Shown piece after piece: positions 11,801-21,482 of a stretch of 33,283 bases of DNA; the stretch's first letter is position 1; the number at the start of each line of letters is the position of its first letter. This stretch comes from Hofstenia miamia (Eukaryota > Xenacoelomorpha > Acoela). The stretch is taken from assembly GCA_004352715.1 (NCBI GenBank), contig SCFE01000047.1, positions 38,482 to 71,764 of the forward strand. Reading direction: 5' to 3'. A program made the translations under genes and the position numbers. A model generated the notes under the pieces. It was given only the letters and a program-made list of their open reading frames with translations, had not been told where the DNA came from and did not search any database.

Positions 11801-14800
11801 AATATATGGCTTTCAACTGGGTTTTTTAGTATCACTTCTGCTCTCCATATTTGTGATAGGTATGTTAATTCAGAAAATCATTATCATACTAAATGAAAAA
11901 ATTAATTGTGCAATTTTCCAAAACTCCTTTGTAGTACAGACTTGCAAATTGTGGAATAGATTAGATAAACCAATTAGAAACCCCTCGAACTTAAGAACTT
12001 TCAAGCGATTACTTAAGGAAAACCTCGTTGCCTCTCAATATAAACTAGGATCTTCCAAAAGATTGCGTACTTGGCAAAACTGGATAGGGTAGTGAATTAT
12101 TGTATTTAATTTGTAAATAGTTATTTTTAAAGTGTTTATAACTTTATGACTAAATAAAGTTGATGATCATTAAGCATGGTGATAAATATTTTCCAGACGA
12201 TGCCATCCTTGCCTAGGCTAAATCTATTGGAGACGACAGTTTTACATGCTATTTATGAAAATTTAGTAATAAATTCAATTAAAAATCCATATTTTTTAGT
12301 CTCGTTACGGCACTTAAGCCTTTAAAGTTAAAGTAAAATTAAAATTCTGATTAAGCAGAAGCAGAAAGATGTATAATGCATAACAATTATATAATGATGG
12401 TGCTCAACTTTTATGTTAATTTTTTTATGTAGTATTTCATCAATTTCAAAAACAATTTAAAATTTAAAATGTAGGTATTTCAATTCCACTTTAAGATTTC
12501 ATCATTTTTTAACACTTTCCTTTTTGTAGAAATTAGAAATGCCCACATTTTTATCAATGTCATCGGATTGAAGAAGTCCAAAAAATATTTTAGAGTTTTA
12601 CTTTGTCAATAGATGTAGATAGGAGATATCGAGTTAAATCAATTAAGCCTCCAAAAGTTCTATTTAAGGCATTACGCGAAATTTAATTTAAGATTTGTTA
12701 GCCCTCTAGTGGATGAATTTAGTAGTGTAGGTTAAAAATTATTTTGAAATTAAATTGGCTTCATTTTACCTCCATTTCTGTTTAAAATCAAAGCTACCAT
12801 GACTCATTACAAAGACTTTCTAAGTATGAGAGTTCAATGACTTATATTTGTATATGTTTTTTCAGAAATATGTTAAGGATGGAAGCCTATCATTTGCATA
12901 TTCTTGATTATTTATATTAGTATTTTAAAAAATTCGGACACAAATTTGAATTTATAACAGATACAAACTTCATTAATGCAGATTAATAACCGGAAAAGTT
13001 TTAAATGGAATCGTAAATTATTGTTCTTAGTCTCACTTGTCCCTCTCGATTGTTCCTCGTCTCATCGTATTCCAGTTCTATGAAATTGTCAATCTCCATG
13101 GTCCCATGTGGTTCCACTTCATAATCTTTTTTGCCTAAGTTTCTTAATTTATGGTCTCCATCAAAGTACTACTGAAATATTATGCACTGGACTCCAAACC
13201 CATGACCCTGCTGAATCTCAATGTTAATAAAGCATTTCAACGTTTAGTTTAATCAGGGCCTTCTAAATATACACGGCCATGCCAGTTGCTTTGTCTAAAG
13301 AAAAATTGGGGGCAGATAAATTAAATTGGTCTTGAATACAATTATAGAAAAATATTAAACAAATATTAATAAAAACAAATTCAGCATTAAAAGCAAAATC
13401 TATTTCACGAATTACACATTCTTTAATAGTTTTTGACGCTTGAAAGTCGCAACCTGGCTTTTTCTTTGAGAATCATTCAACATCTTTCTATAATTGTTGA
13501 AAAAAATATTTACAATAGTCATAAAGACACTTTTTAAATTTCCTTCTTGATGTACACTGCACCCAAATAATTCTGTCTTGACATGCTTTCGTAGTACTTC
13601 GACTGATAATAAACGCAAATGTCTATTTTGAATCAATGAATGATAATTCGCCCCCAAACAAGAAAAGGCTTCAAAAACCATACTTTGTAAATCTTCTGGT
13701 GGAAGAAGCAAACCTCCACGATCTAAATTATTTGCATAAGTCACATAACTAGTTGTTGGTAGAGAAAGAATTTCTTTACATTTACTGCATTTTCCATTCA
13801 ATAATTTCTTTGTTAAATATCCCCCAATATAGACAGCCACTTCTTTTTCATCTTCATTAAGCTCACTTCCATCATGCACAACAAAGCTCTCAGCTTCGAC
13901 AAGGATATTATTTTTAGAAACTGCGAAACATTGGAATAACTGGTTCAGATTTTGAGACTTCAGAAAATCCGTAATCTTTATTATTTTCTCTGATGCGGTT
14001 ACCTCATTAAGTGATACCAGGAATCGACCACCTGCCATTTGGCGATATTTAGAAGGCCCTGGTTTAATATATAACGAATATTTTCAGTTAAACGTTCGCC
14101 AAAATCCTACACATCACAAAATAGAAAGAACACTTCTTTTTAAGGTATATTTGAAGTAATGCAAATCTGAAGCGACCCACAATAGCTAGTCTAGGCCGAC
14201 AAAAATAGCATAGCGAGAATGAGAAAAGAAATTATTATGGAAATGAATATCACTTAGGTTTGCGGATTAGATTAGACCGCATTGCGCTAAATCACAGCAA
14301 GCTTCTGTATCAATATGTGAATATCTATCTGAATTTGTGACTTGTGACTTTGTAGAGCGTTTTCTCAGTAGCAAGAGAAGAATATTACTAGTACATGTTG
14401 ATGTGCACTTCAACTTATCGACATCAAGGAAATGGGTTGTGGAGCGAACGGTTTCAAATGAATATACACTCACGACTATTAACTTTCAAAAAGCAAGCTG
14501 GCGTAGCCCTACAGCTTAGAGGAAAACACTTCTGACTGCTTTTGCGGACTATCCTGATACAGTCCATCCATTAACAAAATCTACTCGATATGAATTAGCA
14601 CTAATTTATTTTGAAGTCTGCTATCATTATAGAGACAAAAAGAATGCAATGGCAATTTCTGAAGGAATTAAGACATCAGAGAAATGTGTCTTGATTCGAA
14701 GTTTCCTTAAGACATGCAAAGTACATCTGAATCGACACAATAAAGACATTTTTCATTATGTAGTACCTCAAAAATTTAAAAATATCAAATATTTTTTTGT

Positions 14801-15514
14801 TTTTACAATGTACACTGATTATTGATTCTATATCCAATGTCTTAAGGTGGCTAGAGAGCAATTATTTGCAATTATTATCCAGTGTTGATTTTTATGAAAT
14901 TTGAGATGTTTGAACTCGATCGGAAAAACTCGGAAGCTAAATCATAAAACTCGAACTCGCACACTTTTTGAAATTCCACTCCCAAAATACAGTAAACATT
15001 GAATTAGTTTACATTTATATTTCTTTATTAGTTGCAAATAACTATTTTTAGCTTAGACAATCCAGAATTATTGTAAAATAAATGATATTTTATCCTAAAA
15101 AACTCGAATTTTTTTTAAAAAAAAATTCTCAAACTCGAAACGTAAAAGTCAAAATCGACTGAAAAACCCTACGTGTGCGTGTAAAAAAAATTGTAAATTT
15201 ATAAATGAAAGCAATCGCAGAAATGCCTTAATCTGTGTCAACATTGAAATCGAATAAAATGTTTGCTATTTCAAATCAAACAGATTATGTCAATTCTATA
15301 CACATGTTAGAAACCAAAAACATTAACCTAATTTAAAATTCTCTTTAATTACTTTTCCTTACGAGAGTATGGGAGTCACGTTGTGCGAACAATATTTATA
15401 ATGGAACACGGGATTCCTTGAAATATGAAACATAACTGTCGAATATTAATACTTAGTCATCATTAGGGTAGGCCCCTGCGAGGGCTCGGACTCGGACTCG
15501 GGTTTGGCTCGCAC

Positions 15515-15545
<31 letters not shown>

Positions 15546-18174
15546 TGATTTATTTATAGGTTATTCCTATATATGAATCCTATTAATATAAATAAAATAA
15601 ATAGCATTTCACTGCATGCAAGGGCTCCTACGTCCGGTTGGCAGATATATTTGGTAAATTGCATGATGTATACGCATTATTTTATGGTATACGCATTTTA
15701 ATGGTATATTGTAAGGTATATTTAATCAAAATCGAATGACATCACGCTAATTTATTAAGTTTCCAAAACTAACGTTTTTCCGTATATTTATTCTTTATAA
15801 TTACTTTGTATTTATTTTCAATAGTTTTTACTGATACTATTTTTACTTTTACAATACAACCACCAAGTCGATATATATATATATATATATAAGCTCGGGC
15901 TCGCGAGCTTAAGCCTAAGGCTCGGCTTGGGCTCGGCTCGCGCCAGAAATACTGGGCTCGCAGGGGCCTACATCAGGGTGCAATAATTAGCTGAATATAC
16001 CTGAATAACTCTCCGAAGATGACAGTACTCTAAACAATCCTTCATATACTTTGTTTGTATAAACTCCCAATTAAATTCTAATTTGTTTTGATAAAGGACA
16101 GTGAATCAGTCATTTATTTATTTCTTTAGACATCGCATTCTGGTTGCACTGTCCAAAAGCATTGGTAGTTTACTTTGAAAACAATTATAAAAATTAGAAT
16201 GGTGGCGAACAGGTTGCCGTGGAATGGAAGTTTTTATTCCCAAGTTTTATAGGAAAATAGAGTGTGTATCTGTAACTAGACCTGTTAACGAAACCTCCTA
16301 TACATGGTTACTTAGTTATTCGAAGAAATTACACAATGTACCATGAACGTAGCTACGGAGTGCATTGCACCCCAAAAGAATATGCTTGCCCTCCAAACAT
16401 AATTCAAATACGATATACCAGTTTTGCTGAGTATGGCTGCAATCAAAACTTAATTGTAAAAGTAACAGTGTCATGGGAACATTGCTAGTGTCCTTAATAC
16501 AATATACTCAGCTTTTACATTGTATATTCCCACTCTTACATACTGCACTGACATTTATGAGAGGGCATTTTCTAATCTGAAACATGTTTTACCTCTTCAA
16601 TGTTATATTTGCGTTTGTCTTGTTAGAGCAAGAGACATAAGAGAAAATAGGTATTAATATATTTATCATAGGATTTATTGATATTAAAATTGCCAACTTG
16701 AATTGTATTAATTGCCGTTTTAAAATTGATTTTTGTTGGTTAAATCAAATTAATTCTGAAAAAATTAATAAAATTTAGAAACTAAGGTGGTGAAATGCAT
16801 TTTTGAAGCCTATTTATTTCAATATTCCCCAAAAAATTTTCAATATTGCTCAACTTGGAACTTGGTCAAGACTGTGATGTTCCCCATCAGAAAATCCTGC
16901 GTACACCCCTGTTTATAACCCTCGCGAAATTTCCTTTGGAAATATTTTCTAGGCTTGCTATGACACTGCAGTCTGCAAATTGAATGTGTGATATTGCTTT
17001 ATGTTAATATTACGAATTTTCCAATTCTAAAGCAATTTTCTTATTTTTCTATTGTATTTTAGTTTAGAAGTCCATGGGTTTGATATATTCGACGGGAGCG
17101 TACGCAGGATATTTTGACGGGGGGATCTTCGTCCGCACCAAGTGCAGCGAAAAGCCCGCGAAATATTTTTGAAAATTTAACATGATTTGCCGACAAAATG
17201 GTTCATATCTTTCTAGGAAATCCTGCATTTCTGTTAGAAATCCCTACATGAGAGTCTGCAAAAACTTCGAGGGAATGGGAAGAGAAGATAGCAAAAAATC
17301 CTTTCCATGACAAGCGTGATGGTGAATAATAAATTCATATGTTCCCGAATTGAACAATTCAAAAGTAAGAAATTAGCTGGAGGTCATTGAAATTTAATTA
17401 CAAGTTTCGCTTTGCAATATATAGTATTTAATGAACAAGAAAGCCTTAGCTTTCAACTACACGGGTTAAGTTCATGATTAGCCTGCAGTATTTTTGCAGT
17501 AACAATTTTGAAAAACTACCATTAAAAACGCCAATATTGAACGAAAAATCGTTCATCTATAATGGATTTTATCAGTGACGTACACAAAGAGAACATGGCG
17601 GAATAGCCTCTCGCATTATCATTCTATTGTTAACTCAAAAAAATTTTGAAAAAAAAATAAAAAAATATCAAACTAAGAGGGTGACATGTATTTTATGGAT
17701 ATGTTTTTCCTAGTTTCTATATAATCTTGATAAAACAATAAGCCCACTATATTAAATCAAAACGCCAAAGTTTAATCAAGACTTTGCCACGTGAATTGGG
17801 GAGGATTTCCCCCCTTCACACTTTTCTCAAAACAACCACAGGTCTGTACCTATAAGCTGCTGTTCTCTTTACCCATGGAGTTGTTCAAANCTTAATGCTT
17901 TAGCCGTAGCCGGCAGCATTAGCCCTGATTTTTTTTGCCGCTTTTTACTACTATTAAGTGAAATACTGCAATTTTCAATGAAACGATTAAAACATACTCA
18001 TAGTTCGAAAAATCAAAGTAAAAATTGTCAAAGCGATTAAGTTTTAAAAACAAAACTACAAATAACAATCATGCAAATATATTGTTCATCGTCATGTTCA
18101 GAAAGGAATCTTAGCCGTTGATCGCGGCTGCAGCCTGCTTTCAGCTAAGCCATGCCCATGGCCACTGTATACTA

Positions 18175-18211
<37 letters not shown>

Positions 18212-18542
18212 NCAAACTAAGAGGGTGACATGTATTTTATGGATATGTTTTTCCTAGTTTCTATATAATCTTGATAAAACAATAAGCCCACTATATTAAA
18301 TCAAAACGCCAAAGTTTAATCAAGACTTTGCCACGTGAATTGGGGAGGATTTCCCCCCTTCACACTTTTCTCAAAACAACCACAGGTCTGTACCTATAAG
18401 CTGCTGTTCTCTTTACCCATGGAGTTGTTCAAACATTCAAAACTGAATAAATCAAGTAAATATAATCATCAAAGCCTACCTATGAAAGATAAACTAAGAT
18501 CCTAGAAAAGACCTATGAGCTAATTTAGTCCCCCACTCAGCT

Positions 18543-18596
<54 letters not shown>

Positions 18597-18705
18597 TGCG
18601 ACAAAAGCCGTGAAAAATAAATTTTGAACTTAGCCTGCCTTTAGTCGTAAGTCTTTGGCTGTACACGGNNNNNNNNNNNNNNNNNNNNNNNNNNNNNNNN
18701 NNNNN

Positions 18706-18738
<33 letters not shown>

Positions 18739-21417
18739 TAGATAAACTATTTTTCTAAGACTTCATACTTGAAAATAAAATAAAATTTTAAATACATATA
18801 TTAGACCGGTTTCGATAGCCAGTCTATCTTCGTCAGTAATATCTTGTACTATTTTAAAGTTAAGTTTAGTATAAAGATGAATAAGATTAGAATGATTTAA
18901 AATGTTAAGTTTTTTTGTCAATTTAACAGTTTACTTTTATCTGTTGCTTCATTAATGATAATTGCTTCTTTATTTTTGTAAATTTTGTTTTCTTTTGATG
19001 TTGATGGCAGAATACTTCTGATCTTGAGTAGCCTCTCATATGTTCTCTTAGTGTTTCTTCCATTCGCCTCTTGGTCTCACCGATGTATGAGTCATCACAC
19101 TCATCAAATTATACCAACGCTAGCGTCTTTTAAAACATCAAACATTTAAAAAACAAAGACGAACGTCCCATGTTCTTGGGGATGTGATGATTATGATGAC
19201 TCATACATCGGTGAGACTAAGATGCATCTTAGTTCTAATTTTACTTTAAGATTATTTGTTAAATATTTTGTTTTAAATCGAAAAAATCAATGTTGGAAAC
19301 TTGAAAAGAGAGATATTCCCCACATGTCTCTTCCTTGAGGTTATTGTAAACGAGTGCCTTATTGAAAATTTAACAATGAAATTTAGCATATTCTTATAAT
19401 ATATAAGTTGGTGTTATGAAAAAGTAGATGATGTACGTAACACGTAAGGACCAAAAATTCGGATTGGTTCCCTAGAGGGCCATTGGCACATATGTTGCTC
19501 GTAGATGTCACAATAAACCTAGCGTAGCTAAGAGTTATGTAAAATTAGATTGAAAATGCAACTCCATAAAGGTAGCCATTTAATTTTTTCGTGAATTCAT
19601 CTCTCATATCTGCTTTTGAATACACAGACGAAGGTGATGAACAAGAAGTCGAAGAATCTATATTTTCTACAAAGCTTGTATATTCTAAAAGTAAACACAA
19701 ATATTTATTTGAATTAATGGAATTTTAATTTTTAGTGTAAAATATTTAGAATTTTTATCCTATCCAATTGTGTTGAAGCTGTTTTGTCCTATTCGAATAT
19801 TTTAAATTGACGGGTAAAGGCAGAGCATTGCAATGAATTGTGAATTCCTTTGTTTAAGTTTTGATCGGACTTGTCAACGAGCCGAGCTTCCAACGAGCCA
19901 AGCCGAGGCGAGCCGAGCTTGAGCACAGCATTTGATATACAACGAGCCCAAAACGAGCCTATTTTAGGCAAAACAAGTTTATAGTTCTGCTTGTTAATTT
20001 GATTATGGAGATTTTTCCTATTTTTTGCAGTCAGTATGCCTTTCCTATAATCTTATTTAAGAAATGTTTATTAAACAATAGGAAGAGCAACGTAAAAAAT
20101 TTTTTGAGCACAATATTTTTAGAAAAATACGGAGCTAAAACCAACCTCATTCAAAGATTTTATGTGGGGAGCTGAGCCGAGCCGAACTTACACAAAATTT
20201 AAACGAGCCAAGCTTGGAAATGTCGGCTCGTTGACAAGTCTGGTTTGATTGAAATTCAAATTTTGCGTTGAGTTAAAGGTCTAATACAAATTTTCAGTCA
20301 GTGGAATTGTAAACACTACTTTTAATGAATTATCAGTATTGATTTCAAGAATTCCGCATTAATTCATTTTATATTATTTTAAGCAACAAAAATAACATAC
20401 ATTACACTGAGCACTTTAATTTTGTTTTCTAAAATATATCTGTGTCATTTCCTCTACACAATCACACATTAAATGGCTTAGAATTGAGTAAATCACAACT
20501 TAAATTTTAGCTTTAATTGTTAAAAGATGTAAGAAATCATTATTTCATCTATTAATCTTTTCTTAAATACTCTGGCGTTCTTTTTAATGACAAGCCGTTT
20601 TTTCCACATTTACAACGAATTTTCTCCAAGCCTATTCCCAAATTTGAAAATCTTGTGGAAGGAGAAGATCTATTGGAAAGCATACTTTAATACAATGTTG
20701 AGCATTTCTCAGTAAAGTGTTTTTGCAAAGATTAACATGTTTTCTTTGAAAATCTCGAATTTTTGAAAAAGATTTAAATTCGTTTCAAACTTTGATAAAA
20801 CAGAGCCACAAAACAAACAAATCAAAGAAAACCTCATTTTAAGGAACTATGAAACCTTGAAAATAGTCAAACTTGGATATTGAATATGCCCTTACAGACC
20901 CCAAGGGTAATGTAATATATATCTTCCTTATCCACTATATTTCAGTAGATTATCTCATTGTAAGCTTGCAGATTATTTTCTGAAAAGCCCAAGAACCGTT
21001 GCTGAATTGTTATTTTTCCAAATCTAAAGTAACAACTTGTTGATATTAAGGAATATTCTAGCAGTTATTTGAATAGACACTCTTCTATCAATTGGTGCTT
21101 TCAGATTGAGCACACCATCAATAGTTTTTGAGCTATAAGCGTTTAAATTTTTTATAAGATCATGCAAAATTTTCAAAAACCTACAGGCTGTTTAAGGCTA
21201 AAACTCCTCTTTTCTGACTGTTAAGCTAATTGTGTTCAAATTATAAGTGAAATTTAACACATTAGATGAGTGACTTGTTCTATATATATTTCCTCATTAA
21301 CACATAGCGCAAACATGGATGTGCCTGCTTGTAAATTATTGAAAAAATTTCATGTATTAAAAATTTGTGAGATACATAAAAAACTTTCCTTTTTTACTTA
21401 TTCCATTGCAAAGACTG

Positions 21418-21482
<65 letters not shown>

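Noticed and set aside
16342-16913. Possible hAT element from CATGAACGTAGCTACGG to TGCGTACACCCCTG
   Set aside because: The ends are only loosely complementary and the flanking 8-mers (CAATGTAC, TTTATAAC) do not match.
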